Shown here: piece by piece, positions 7,410 to 16,298 of the stretch | Layout: each line of letters begins with the position of its first letter | Position numbering within the stretch: the stretch's first letter is position 1 | Source: Lachnospiraceae bacterium | GTDB taxonomy: Bacteria > Bacillota > Clostridia > Lachnospirales > Lachnospiraceae | Assembly (NCBI GenBank): GCA_014804445.1 | Contig: JAAUZU010000027.1 | Span: forward strand, 1-37,498 | Reading direction: 5' to 3' | DNA length: 37,498 bases | Translations under genes and position numbers: made by a program | Notes under the pieces: generated by a model | Seen by the model: only the letters and a program-made list of their open reading frames with translations | What the model was told of the DNA's origin: nothing | The model's database searches: none

Positions 7410-7754
7410 ATGTCATATGATGAAGAGGCTGTTCTGCTGACGCAAACAGGCGTAGAGAAGGATAAAGATGGTTTTCCAAAAGATATTTATACAAAAACGG
7501 CCGTGTTTGTGGGGAAAAAATCTGTTTCCAGAGCGGAAGCCTACAAGGCAATGAATGCGGGGCGCGAAATAGCCGCGGTTCTGGGAATGATGACCATGGA
7601 ATATGAGGGAGCTTTTCAGACTGTAGAGGGCGCGGAAATAGCCCCGTCCTGCATTGAGTATAGGGGCAAAACCTACAGGATTGTAAGGACTTACGGGGAA
7701 GAAAAGGAAGAGATGGAGCTTATGCTGGAGGCGGCTGACGATGGCGGATTTTGA
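7410..7754 (+). CDS. Head closure / head-tail joining protein
   Basis: A 114-residue protein; ATG 7410 is chosen because GGAGGG (7395-7400) lies ten bases upstream. Extending further left would run into the connector gene. The protein is rich in beta segments (VEGAEIAPSCIEYRGKTYRIV) and acidic at the end. In size and place it matches SPP1 gp16-like stoppers, which close the head after packaging and provide the surface for tail docking. It overlaps the next gene by 14 bases. Confidence 0.7.
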   Translation: MSYDEEAVLLTQTGVEKDKDGFPKDIYTKTAVFVGKKSVSRAEAYKAMNAGREIAAVLGMMTMEYEGAFQTVEGAEIAPSCIEYRGKTYRIVRTYGEEKEEMELMLEAADDGGF

Positions 7755-8196
7755 TGTGACATTTCCTGATGATTTTATGGGTGAATTACTGGATACTGAC
7801 TGTAGCGAAATTTGTCTGACGGCATTGTCAGAGGCGGCACCGATATTGGTGGACAGCATGAAAAAATCGGCAAGGGCAGCAGTCATGCATGAGGGTGAAT
7901 CAGAGATGGTGGATTCCATTGCATTTTCAAAAGCGAAAAAGACAAAGGACGAATCTGCCTATATCACAACCGTGGGGCCGAGAGGATATTCTGACCATAC
8001 ATATTACGATAAAAAGGGCAGAAAAAAGCGTAAGTACAAGGTGAGCAACGCGCTGAAAGCAATATGGAAGGAGTATGGAATCGCGGGAAAACAGGCGCCG
8101 CGTCCGTTTCTTGCTAATGCCACGCAGAATGCAGCAGAAAAAGTTATAAATAAACTGCAGGAAGTGTACAGAAAAAAGACAGGAGGACATGAATGA
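7741..8196 (+). CDS. HK97 gp10-like neck/tail component
   Basis: A 151-residue protein. The ALSEAAPILVDSMKKSA helix, a central beta stretch (YITTVGPRGYSDHTYY), the block of basic residues and the terminal APRPFLANATQNAAEKVINKLQE helix are typical of the HK97 gp10 family. These are neck or tail-completion proteins near the head-tail joint. The start overlaps the head-closure gene and the end overlaps the tail-terminator gene by 4 bases (ATGA), so the four neck genes form one translationally coupled set. Confidence 0.8.
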   Translation: MADFDVTFPDDFMGELLDTDCSEICLTALSEAAPILVDSMKKSARAAVMHEGESEMVDSIAFSKAKKTKDESAYITTVGPRGYSDHTYYDKKGRKKRKYKVSNALKAIWKEYGIAGKQAPRPFLANATQNAAEKVINKLQEVYRKKTGGHE

Positions 8197-8552
8197 ATGT
8201 AAACAGGATTGTGGAAGGGCTAGGCAGTGTCATCGGCTGTCCTGTGGAGCCTGATGTCTACAGCGGGCAACAGAAGCGCTACATCACCTATACCTATGAA
8301 GACGAGCGCCCGAATATGCAGGGAGACAACCGCACACTGGCGGATACGGCATATATCCAGATTAACTATTTTGTGCCAAGAGAGTATAACTACATGGCGG
8401 ACAAACACAAAATTCGTGATTATCTGGAGCAAAACGGATTTAAGGTAACGTCGATAAGGAGCTGGATGGAGGATGAAGCCACGGGCTTTCCGAATATTCG
8501 GCACTTATTGTTTGAAACAAATTACACAGAAACGAGGAGGAAACAAGGATGA
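8193..8552 (+). CDS. Tail terminator / completion protein
   Basis: A 119-residue protein directly before the major tail protein, the normal slot for the tail terminator (lambda gpU/SPP1 gp17-like). Visible features are the KRYITYTYEDERP beta segment, YIQINYFVPREYNYMADKHK, and the late beta pair ending in RHLLFETNYTETR. The hexamer caps the tail tube when it reaches full length and joins it to the head. Sequence similarity in this family is low, so the call rests mainly on size, strand pattern and order. Confidence 0.7.
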   Translation: MNVNRIVEGLGSVIGCPVEPDVYSGQQKRYITYTYEDERPNMQGDNRTLADTAYIQINYFVPREYNYMADKHKIRDYLEQNGFKVTSIRSWMEDEATGFPNIRHLLFETNYTETRRKQG

Positions 8553-9346
8553 AATTTGGATTGAGCAGGCCGGTCATTGCAAGAAGAACCGGAAAGAAAA
8601 CTTATGTGGACGGATTTGTATGCGGGGAAGCAATGACAACATCAGTAAATCCTCAGTACGCAGAAGCATCGCTGTATGGGGACAACAAGATGGTTGCCAA
8701 TAAAAAGAAGCTGAAAAATGCAGCCGTGTCCATGGGGACGACAAGGCTTCCCAGAGTGGCAGAGACGATTATGTTTGGACACAAAATCGATGCGGAAACA
8801 GGGGAAGTCGCATACAGGGCAGAAGATGTGGCAAGCTATGTCGGATATGGCTTTATTTCTAAGGAAGAGGTAGATGAATCTATAAAGTACATTGCTTGTG
8901 TTCTGTACAAGGTAATGTTCAGTGAGGGCGAAAATTCCTATGAAACAGAGGGCGAAAATATCAATTTCAAGACGCCATCTGTTTCCGGCACAGCAATGCC
9001 GGACGATGATGGAGAATGGATGACCCGAAAGCAGTTTGAAACAGAAGAGGAGGCATATGCATGGCTTAGGGGAATTCTGAATTTGGATGCAAAGTGCGTT
9101 ATCCCCAAAACTTCTGCTGAAGCGGGAATCTATGACGCTGCGCAGTCTGTGACATTAACGGTATCTGACGGCGGCACTATCTACTACACAACAGATGGAA
9201 CCACGCCGGGCAAGACAAATGGCACGAAGGCAACAAGCACAGCCATACCAATTACAAAGACGACCATGCTGAAAGCTGTCAACACTGCGGCAGGAAAGAT
9301 GGATTCGGACATTTTTGCGGCGGAGTATATTATAAGTACAGTATAA
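8549..9346 (+). CDS. Major tail tube protein with Ig-like C-terminal domain
   Basis: A 265-residue protein with AGGAGG before the ATG. Residues 1 to about 185 are the tube domain (KFGLSRPVIARRTGKKTYVDG, then VASYVGYGF). Residues about 187-265 form a separate beta-sandwich of the chitobiase/hexosaminidase C-terminal type, with VTLTVSDGGTIYYTTDGTTP as its signature. Such add-on domains project from the tail tube surface and may weakly bind carbohydrate. A strong terminator follows immediately, as expected for a protein needed in many copies. The domain call is confident; the binding role is inferred. Confidence 0.85.
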   Translation: MKFGLSRPVIARRTGKKTYVDGFVCGEAMTTSVNPQYAEASLYGDNKMVANKKKLKNAAVSMGTTRLPRVAETIMFGHKIDAETGEVAYRAEDVASYVGYGFISKEEVDESIKYIACVLYKVMFSEGENSYETEGENINFKTPSVSGTAMPDDDGEWMTRKQFETEEEAYAWLRGILNLDAKCVIPKTSAEAGIYDAAQSVTLTVSDGGTIYYTTDGTTPGKTNGTKATSTAIPITKTTMLKAVNTAAGKMDSDIFAAEYIISTV

Positions 9347-9353
9347 ATGATAC

Positions 9354-9395
9354 GGAAAAAGGGAGCGCGGTGATAGCGCTTCCTTTTTCCTTTTT
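9354..9395 (+). terminator. Strong intrinsic terminator after the major tail gene
   Basis: GGAAAAAGGGAGCGC (9354-9368) and GCGCTTCCTTTTTCC (9376-9390) make a 15-pair stem, one G-U, with a 7-base loop and a TTTTT tail. It probably lets major tail protein mRNA accumulate while passing a lower level of transcription to the tail assembly genes. Confidence 0.85.
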
Positions 9396-9413
9396 GACAC
9401 AAGGAGGATATAA

Positions 9414-9782
9414 ATGCAGGAGAAACCAAGCTATATAACGATAGGAGACCGGCAGGTACCGTTGTGGTGTGACATTTTCGTATTAAATGAAATACAGGAA
9501 AAATACGGTTCGATTGGTACTTTTGAGCGCCGGTTAATCGGAGTGCCGGAAGATGCAGAAAAAGACTGGAAGGGAATAAGAAAAGAGCAGAGCATAGCTG
9601 CCATCATATTTGCACTGGAACTGATGATTCAGGAAGGATACAAAAAAGCAGATATGTTGGAAGGCTGTGCGACGTCGCACGAAGATCCCAAGGCACTGCT
9701 GATGGATATAGACATACCTTTTTCTGATCTGTCAGATATTGTGCATGAAACATACAAGCGGTGTTTTCAGTCAAAAAAATAA
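9414..9782 (+). CDS. Tail assembly chaperone, short (unshifted) form
   Basis: A 122-residue protein with AAGGAGG eight bases before ATG. It lies between the major tail protein and the tape measure, where lambda gpG and its counterparts are coded. The body is helical (LNEIQEKYGSIGTFERRLIG; SIAAIIFALELMIQEGY), and translation stops at TAA 9780-9782, straight after a run of seven A. The short form would coat the tape measure and recruit tube subunits together with the shifted long form. It is not part of the finished virion in known systems. Confidence 0.8.
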   Translation: MQEKPSYITIGDRQVPLWCDIFVLNEIQEKYGSIGTFERRLIGVPEDAEKDWKGIRKEQSIAAIIFALELMIQEGYKKADMLEGCATSHEDPKALLMDIDIPFSDLSDIVHETYKRCFQSKK

Positions 9783-10006
9783 GGCCGGGAACGGGAAAGG
9801 GAGAAAGTAGGCCGATAGACGTATCCTGGCTCCTATTTATCGGCATTGCAAAACTCGGGTATTCCGAAAAGGAGGTTTACCTCATGCAGATGGGAAAGTG
9901 GCTGGATCTTTTTGACACATACAGAAAAGTTTACAATTTTGAGACATCCAGACAGATGTATGGTATGAATGAAGCCGAGAAAAAGGATTCCGTAATGGAT
10001 TTGTGA
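9414..10006 (+). CDS. Tail assembly chaperone, long form made by -1 frameshift
   Basis: Slippage by -1 at 9773-9779 continues translation at ATA 9779-9781 and runs to TGA 10004-10006, giving a fusion of 122 plus 75 residues (197). The added part (PIDVSWLLFIGIAKLGYSEK, then VYLMQMGKWLDLFDTYRKVY) resembles the T domain of gpGT-type chaperones, which recruits major tail protein. The downstream frame has no good ribosome site near its own GTG at 9761, which supports production by frameshift. The G/GT scheme is widely conserved; its use here is inferred from the slip site and frames. Confidence 0.75.
9773..9779 (+). promoter_or_regulatory. Slippery heptamer A AAA AAA for -1 frameshift
   Basis: Zero-frame codons are TCA AAA AAA TAA; the heptamer fits X XXY YYZ. 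A 7-pair hairpin (9811-9817 with 9838-9844) lies 32 bases downstream. That is further than the usual stimulator spacing, so the poly-A run and the adjacent stop may be the main drivers. Confidence 0.75.
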
Positions 10007-10016
10007 GGTATTGTTT

Positions 10017-13000
10017 ATGGCGGGTAAAAACACAATTGGCAGTAAAATTGTAATTGAAGGGGAAAAGGAATACAATGAATCCCTCAGGCGAATCAGGACG
10101 GAGCAGCAGGAATTACGGTCCGAAATGAATTTATGTACGGAAACGTACAAAGAAAATGCGAATACCATAGAGGCGCTAAAGCAGAAGCAGGAAATACTGG
10201 CAAAACAGGTGGATGCGCAAAGCCGGAAGGTAGAAAACCAGCGTAAGGTATTAGAGAGCGCAAGCAAAGCACAGGAAGAGGCAAAAAAACGGATAGAAAA
10301 GTATCAGGAGGCGCTGTCAAAGGCAGAAAAAGAGCTGGACAGAATGGAAGCCGCAACGGATACATCTGCAGAAGCCATTGAAGCACAGAAAAAGGAGATT
10401 GAAGATTTAAACAGTAAACTGATTTTGTCGCAGCAGGGCTATGACAAGGCAGAAACAGCTACTGTAAAGTACCAGACTGCCTTGAATAATGCAGAAGCGG
10501 ATTTGCTGAAACTGGAAAATGAGCTGGACAGGACAAACGGCTATCTGGAGGAGGCGGAAGAGTCTGTAGACGGCTGCGCCAAGTCAATAGATAACTATGG
10601 CAAACAGGTAAAAGAAGCCCGGGAGGAATCACAGAAATTTAAGGAAAAAGCGGTTAATGGTGTGAACGCGCTGGCGACCGCTTTAGTGGCTTCCGGCATA
10701 GCTAAAGGAGTAAAAGAGATTGCCGACGCACTGATGGACTGCTCAGACAAGGCGAAAACATTTGAAACGTCAATGAACAAGGTCTATACCATTGCAGATG
10801 AAAGCGCAGTGGCACAGGCAGAAATGTCTGCACAATTGTTACAGACATCGACTGAAATGATACAGTCGGTAAATGATATGGCAGACGCGACTTACAATGC
10901 CATTTCAGCAGGTGTGGATACGGCGGATGCAGTAAACTTTGCGGCGACATCGACAAAGCTGGCGGTAGGCGGATTTACAGACGCAACAACTGCAGTAGAC
11001 ATACTGACAACGGCTGTCAATGCCTACAATCTGGAAACGGATAAATCAATAGAAATATCGGATATGCTGGTAACAACGCAGAACGAAGGAAAAACCACGG
11101 TAGGCGAGCTGGGCGCTAACATGGGAAAGGTGATTCCTCTGGCAGCGGCGTATAACGTGAATATGGCCAATCTTTCCGCGACCTATGCAAAATTAACGGC
11201 AAACGGTATAAAGACAGCAGAATCCACAACATATATAAAGGCAATGCTGAATGAGCTCGGCGACAGTGGAAGCGCTGTGTCAAAAATACTGTTGGAAGAG
11301 ACCGGTTATTCCTTTGCAGAACTCATGGAACAGGGATACAGCCTCGGTGATGTGATTGCTCTTCTCGGGGAAGGCGTGGATGGGGATACGGGTGCTTTTA
11401 ATGAACTGTGGAGCAGTTCGGAGGCGGGAATCGGTGCCTTGTCATTGCTAGGAACCGGCGCCAAAGAGTTTAACCGTGTTCTGGCAAAGATGGAAAACAG
11501 CGCCGGCGCCACGGAAGCTGCGTTCAAAAAAATGACGGATTCCACGGAATACGCAGAAAAACGTATGAACAATGCTATTGAAAATTTAAAAATAGCAATC
11601 GGAAATGAACTGAATCCGGCGCTGAAAGATATGTATAATGGAGGGGCGGGTGCGTTTGAATGGGCGACTGCGTTTATAAAGGAACATCCGGAGGTCGTAA
11701 AAGGAATTGCAATAGTGGCAGCAGGCGTAGGCGCTTTAACGGTAGCAGTGGTCGGGCTGACGGCTGCAGTGGCGGCTTTTAATGCCATTATGGAAGCGAC
11801 AAACCCGGTTATATTGGCAATTTCCGTTGCAGTTGGTGCTCTGGCTGCCGGATACGCAGCAATTTCGGAGGCGACAGCACATAGGGAAACGGAACTGGAA
11901 AAAGAAATTGCGGGAACGAAGGAACTGGCAGCGGGTCAAAGGGAAGTCATGGACAATATGCTGGGTGAAGCAGAGTTAAACAGCAAGACCGTACAGCGGA
12001 TAAGGGAACTGATTCTGACAATCGACCAGTTAAATAAAAGAGAAAACCTGTCTGCAGAGGAAAAAGCAGCGCTCGCGGCACAGGTGGGCATACTGAATGA
12101 CCTGATGCCAGGGCTGAATCTGGCGATTAATGAGCAGACGGGGTATCTGGCAGACAGCTCAGGTGCATTTACAGAGTATGCCGAGGAACTTGCAAGCGTG
12201 ATTGAATATGAAAATATTCTGGCACAGAACAAGGACATATATCAGGCAAAACTGGATGCAGAGGATCAACTGACTAAAGCCCTAAGACAGCAGGAGGAAG
12301 CCTATGCCGCATTACAGAAAACGAAGGAAGAAAATGCGGTAGTGGATTTGTTCGGCGTGACTGTTTACCAAAACATAAGCGATGTAAATGCAGCAGAGCA
12401 GGCATATATAGATGCAAGCTATGCGGTAGAAGAATACAGGCAGATTATTGCAGATGCAGAAATAGAACTCCAGAACATGAGCGAATATCTGGAGGCAACA
12501 AGGATAGAACTGGAAGAAACCGGCACAACCCAGATAGAGTATAAGGGGACAATATATGAGGTATCCCAAAGTGTGGCAGGGAGCATAAATACCATACAGG
12601 CTGCTTATGAGGAAGCGAGGCTTGAGGCTGAGGCTTCCCTCAGGTCACAAGTCGGACTGTTCGATGAACTGTCTGTGAAGTCAGACCTGACTACATCGGA
12701 AATGGCGGCAAACCTGCAGAGCCAGACAGATGCATTTAACCAGTACAGGGAGGATTTGCTGGCAGCGTCAGAGTTGGTAGAGCGCGGTCTGCTGGATGAA
12801 GGACTGTTGGGGTCAATTCAGGAATTTGGCATGAGCGGTGCTGGGTATCTTCACGAGCTGGTGGAAGCCTCAAAAACAGATGTAGAGTCATACGCAGAGG
12901 TAATTGCCAGCTATCAGGAGATGATAGACGCAAGAGCCTCTTTGGCGGAGGCTATAGGTGATTTGGCAACAGGCTATACAGAGCAGATGGATGGATTGCT

Positions 13001-13421
13001 GGATATCCAGACAGAAAAATATGGGCAAATGGTAACAACTACGGAAGATACCTATGCGGATATACAGACATCTCTTGAAGAAGCAATGGCCGTCATGGTC
13101 ACAACGCAGGAAAACGGCATAGATGAAATGGTTGCGTGTGTCATGGAAAAATATCCGGAGTTGGAGACAGCGGCAGCAGGTCTTGGCGATGCGGCTGAGC
13201 GTGGGCTGATGGGGGCTCTGGTAGTGGTAGACGACGGAAGCAGCGAAGTTTTCCGAAACATAGGTTACAAAATACCGGAAAGCGTGGCGCAGGGAATCAG
13301 GGACGGGCAGAATCTGATATCTGACGCTGTGCAGGAGGTAATAGATAACGCCATAGCCGGCGCAGACCTAAGCGGTATATCTGCGGAAATAGACAGGCAG
13401 CTTGGACTGGCGTTCCAGTAG
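10017..13421 (+). CDS. Tail tape measure protein
   Basis: A 1134-residue protein, the largest here. ATG 10017 has GAGGT seven bases upstream; a TTG at 10011 is too close to it. Residues about 10-235 are long coiled-coil. The TP901-type core follows (near 270-530; ADATYNAISAGVDTADAVNF, TTVGELGANMGKVIPLA). Hydrophobic stretches at about 560-590 and 597-617 would insert into the host membrane at ejection. More coiled-coil lies near 735-800. It sets tail length and leaves the tail before DNA. No lysozyme or peptidase domain is visible. The chaperone genes upstream and Dit downstream confirm the place. Confidence 0.93.
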   Translation: MAGKNTIGSKIVIEGEKEYNESLRRIRTEQQELRSEMNLCTETYKENANTIEALKQKQEILAKQVDAQSRKVENQRKVLESASKAQEEAKKRIEKYQEALSKAEKELDRMEAATDTSAEAIEAQKKEIEDLNSKLILSQQGYDKAETATVKYQTALNNAEADLLKLENELDRTNGYLEEAEESVDGCAKSIDNYGKQVKEAREESQKFKEKAVNGVNALATALVASGIAKGVKEIADALMDCSDKAKTFETSMNKVYTIADESAVAQAEMSAQLLQTSTEMIQSVNDMADATYNAISAGVDTADAVNFAATSTKLAVGGFTDATTAVDILTTAVNAYNLETDKSIEISDMLVTTQNEGKTTVGELGANMGKVIPLAAAYNVNMANLSATYAKLTANGIKTAESTTYIKAMLNELGDSGSAVSKILLEETGYSFAELMEQGYSLGDVIALLGEGVDGDTGAFNELWSSSEAGIGALSLLGTGAKEFNRVLAKMENSAGATEAAFKKMTDSTEYAEKRMNNAIENLKIAIGNELNPALKDMYNGGAGAFEWATAFIKEHPEVVKGIAIVAAGVGALTVAVVGLTAAVAAFNAIMEATNPVILAISVAVGALAAGYAAISEATAHRETELEKEIAGTKELAAGQREVMDNMLGEAELNSKTVQRIRELILTIDQLNKRENLSAEEKAALAAQVGILNDLMPGLNLAINEQTGYLADSSGAFTEYAEELASVIEYENILAQNKDIYQAKLDAEDQLTKALRQQEEAYAALQKTKEENAVVDLFGVTVYQNISDVNAAEQAYIDASYAVEEYRQIIADAEIELQNMSEYLEATRIELEETGTTQIEYKGTIYEVSQSVAGSINTIQAAYEEARLEAEASLRSQVGLFDELSVKSDLTTSEMAANLQSQTDAFNQYREDLLAASELVERGLLDEGLLGSIQEFGMSGAGYLHELVEASKTDVESYAEVIASYQEMIDARASLAEAIGDLATGYTEQMDGLLDIQTEKYGQMVTTTEDTYADIQTSLEEAMAVMVTTQENGIDEMVACVMEKYPELETAAAGLGDAAERGLMGALVVVDDGSSEVFRNIGYKIPESVAQGIRDGQNLISDAVQEVIDNAIAGADLSGISAEIDRQLGLAFQ

Positions 13422-13434
13422 TAAGGAGGATACA

Positions 13435-14250
13435 ATGCGGGAATTTAAACTGCAAAATGCCGTTGGAAAGCAGTGGAATCTGACGGTGGAAGACAGTTTT
13501 TTGTCCAACCCCAAAGGGCTCGGAGGGGAACGGAAAACTATATATGAGCAAATCCGAAACAGGTGGATAGAGACGGAGGGCGTACAGAAACAGAAAAACA
13601 TTACAGGCAAGATAGTTTTTGAAAGCTATGATAAATTTCATGATTTCTGTATGTTCGCGCAGCATCGCCCTCTTACACTGATTTATACGTCTGCAGGAAC
13701 ATACATGATACAGGTGAGTCTTGAAAAAATTGGAAAGGCTGAAATGGAAGCAATAGGACTATCGTCCGACGTCACAATGAAGGGACTGACAGCATGGTAT
13801 AAAAAAATAAATGTTGAGGATGCAGAAGCCGGATATGAAAAAAAATACCCTTATATGTACGATTATACCTATGCGGATAATGCAATCGGGAATCTGGCAT
13901 TTGATACGGACAGTGTGGCGGAGAACCCGGTAAGACTGGTTATCTTTGGCCCATGCTTTAATCCGTCATGGACACAGTATGAAAACGGAATGCTAAAGGC
14001 AGCCGGAAAGGTGTCATGTACAGTGGGAGAAAAAAACAGGCTGATAGTGGACACAACAAAAATACCATATGAAATAGCGGAATACGGCCAGTCTGGCGAA
14101 AAGGTGCGGGATCTGTACCAGAACAGTGATTTTTCCACGCAACGCTTTTTGTTTGCGGGATATGGGCACACAAAAATATCAGTAACGCATGAAGGCAGTG
14201 CAGAAATTCATGCGGCGGCGGAGGTGATGATAGAATATGAGGCTGTATAA
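13435..14250 (+). CDS. Distal tail protein (Dit)
   Basis: A 271-residue protein. ATG 13435 has AAGGAGG eight bases upstream; the open frame further left runs into the tape measure gene. The N-terminal half is belt-like beta structure (MREFKLQNAVGKQWNLTVED, ERKTIYEQIRNRWIETEG, PLTLIYTSAGTYMIQV). The C-terminal half is galectin-like beta (NPVRLVIFGPCFNPSW). Dit forms the hexameric ring between tube and tip and is the docking hub for baseplate proteins. It overlaps the following gene by 14 bases. Confidence 0.82.
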   Translation: MREFKLQNAVGKQWNLTVEDSFLSNPKGLGGERKTIYEQIRNRWIETEGVQKQKNITGKIVFESYDKFHDFCMFAQHRPLTLIYTSAGTYMIQVSLEKIGKAEMEAIGLSSDVTMKGLTAWYKKINVEDAEAGYEKKYPYMYDYTYADNAIGNLAFDTDSVAENPVRLVIFGPCFNPSWTQYENGMLKAAGKVSCTVGEKNRLIVDTTKIPYEIAEYGQSGEKVRDLYQNSDFSTQRFLFAGYGHTKISVTHEGSAEIHAAAEVMIEYEAV

Positions 14251-15289
14251 CATCGAAATACTATCCAAAGATTTTGTATACAGATCCTCCTACCAGACAC
14301 AAGAAGTGGAATACCATGAGGATTATCTGGCAATGGACAGCAGCAGGGCGGTGGTGCCGAAAATCACGGCAATGGAGGGCGATTACATTATTGTGTCCGG
14401 TGCTGTGAATCATGCAGGAATCGTGACGGCCTGCGAAGACAAGGGGACAAAATACGAGATACAGTTTAAACCAATACTGATGTTGACAGATGTGGATGTG
14501 CATTACGACAGGACGGCGCTTAGAACAGTATCGTTAGAAGCATGGATTGCAGGAATACTGAACGATACATTCAGGGACAATACAGACAGTCTGCAGAACA
14601 TAACAGGTTTTACCGCCGTTCCGCTGACAGAAACAAAAAATGCGGTTATGGAACTGGAATCAAATATAGGAAACCTGTACAGTATCATCACGGAAGCCTT
14701 GGTAAAATACAGCGTGGTAGTGGATTTTACAATTGACGTAAGTAAAAAGACGCTGACCGCCTGCATACAGGCAAAAAACAAAGAGAGCCCTGTCATTGAA
14801 GCAGATCTTCCTAATATTCTAAGCCGGTTGTTTGTGATCAGACAGGCCGAAAAGACAGTAAACAAAATTTCCGTCTACAATGAAAATGATGAAACCGAAC
14901 ACATGGATTTCTATATGCTGGAAAATGGAAACATTGTTACGGACAGCACGGCAGCAGGCAGAATAAGTCCTGTTGTATTTGCGGCGGTATACATAGCCTA
15001 TGAAGATGGCGGGAATCAGGAGTTTGCGGAAGCGGCATATGAAAAAGCATTTTCCAGTATGCAGGCTGCGGATTACAACAATCTGATTGAATTGACAGTA
15101 TTAAACAATGATACTTTGGTGCGCCCGGAAACGATGGAGATCGGTCAAAGAGTGAAAATAATCAGGAACGAAATCATGTATGAAACAGTGCTGACAGGGA
15201 AAGTGGTTGGAAAAACAACAAAACTGATATTTGGCGCGGTAAGGCTGGAACTGACTAAACAATTAAAAAGGAGGATGCAGCAAAGATGA
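14237..15289 (+). CDS. Baseplate hub / tail-tip protein (Tal-like N-terminal part only)
   Basis: A 350-residue protein placed after Dit, where the Tal/gp27-like hub is normally coded. It contains mixed beta domains, with no coiled-coil or peptidase extension. Visible blocks include DEIQFKPIL-like strands (YEIQFKPILMLTDVDVHYD), SVVVDFTIDVSKKTLTACIQ and the late VLTGKVVGKTTKLIFGAVRL. It is short for a Tal protein and lacks the C-terminal enzymatic or host-binding part, which may be carried by the next gene. The call rests on order and fold pattern. Confidence 0.65.
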   Translation: MRLYNIEILSKDFVYRSSYQTQEVEYHEDYLAMDSSRAVVPKITAMEGDYIIVSGAVNHAGIVTACEDKGTKYEIQFKPILMLTDVDVHYDRTALRTVSLEAWIAGILNDTFRDNTDSLQNITGFTAVPLTETKNAVMELESNIGNLYSIITEALVKYSVVVDFTIDVSKKTLTACIQAKNKESPVIEADLPNILSRLFVIRQAEKTVNKISVYNENDETEHMDFYMLENGNIVTDSTAAGRISPVVFAAVYIAYEDGGNQEFAEAAYEKAFSSMQAADYNNLIELTVLNNDTLVRPETMEIGQRVKIIRNEIMYETVLTGKVVGKTTKLIFGAVRLELTKQLKRRMQQR

Positions 15290-16230
15290 GTGAAACAATA
15301 ACGTTGAAGCAATTTGATGGAAGTACGGTCACCCCAAAAGATGATGCCATTATGTATGATTCTTTCAGCGGTGAAACCGGATTGTTGGAAGGCTGTGACC
15401 TGACACATACCGGTGCCGGACAGATACGGATAGGTGCTGGAAGGGGGATCATAAAAGGAAGGCAGTTTGTAGTGCAGGAGCACACAATAAACGTAACGCT
15501 GAGCAGCGACAGCGATATGCCAGGGCGTGTATATATAAGAATGGATCTGTCTGACACATCAGAACCAGTTAAAATTTTGCATGTTACGGCAGCAGTACTG
15601 CCGGAGCTGGAGCAGGATGAAAACTGCAATAATGATAATGGTGTATATGAAATCGAACTGGGAACATACACCGCCTCCAAACTGACAATTGATAATCTGG
15701 AAAAAACAATAAAACGGATTTCCCCAAAACTGGCAAAAAGCATGGTGATAGACAATCCTGACGACGTGGCAGCAGTAACGGAGCAAGGATATCCGGTAGG
15801 GTGCAGGGCGTTAAATGGGCTTTTGGGAGGCATAAGATTTGGAGTAGACGCTAAAGGCAACTACGGGTACATAAAGGCAGGTGCGGATACAGTTACCCCT
15901 TTTAAGAGAGGTGTCAGTTTTGTGTGGAGCGTATGCGGATTATCCGGAAGTATAAATCTAAAAAACACTGGCAGGGTAATGCTTAAGCTTTTAAACTTTG
16001 CTGCAGTTGGCAATGTTAATGTGTATGGGGCCACATCGCCAACAAGATTTTATGATGGTTATAATGAGCATTTATATGGAAGTTTCGCTATTAACTCTGG
16101 GCACGTAAATATTGAACAGGTAATTGATACACCGGATATTAATGCATATCCGTACATAATTATATATGCCGTATATGCGGTTGGATGGTCTAATAGCAAC
16201 AGTATAAATACTTGTGAGATGACTACATGA
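15286..16230 (+). CDS. Tail-tip / receptor-binding fibre protein
   Basis: A 314-residue protein overlapping the hub gene by 4 bases. Residues 1 to about 150 look like an upper-baseplate attachment module (TLKQFDGSTVTPKDDAIMYD, IRIGAGRGIIKGRQF, YEIELGTYTASKLT). A linker region with NGLLGGIRFGVDAKGNYGYI and KAGADTVTPF, a motif I associate with gut Firmicutes phage tail proteins, joins it to a C-terminal beta domain (about 210-314). The last 280 bases are clearly more AT-rich than the neighbouring genes, as if that domain had been exchanged. Receptor binding is inferred. Confidence 0.65.
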   Translation: MSETITLKQFDGSTVTPKDDAIMYDSFSGETGLLEGCDLTHTGAGQIRIGAGRGIIKGRQFVVQEHTINVTLSSDSDMPGRVYIRMDLSDTSEPVKILHVTAAVLPELEQDENCNNDNGVYEIELGTYTASKLTIDNLEKTIKRISPKLAKSMVIDNPDDVAAVTEQGYPVGCRALNGLLGGIRFGVDAKGNYGYIKAGADTVTPFKRGVSFVWSVCGLSGSINLKNTGRVMLKLLNFAAVGNVNVYGATSPTRFYDGYNEHLYGSFAINSGHVNIEQVIDTPDINAYPYIIIYAVYAVGWSNSNSINTCEMTT

Positions 16231-16298
16231 GAATGATTGTTCCGTGTAAGAGAGGGTGCTTATTGCATCGGAAATAATAATTTATAAAGGAGCAAATT

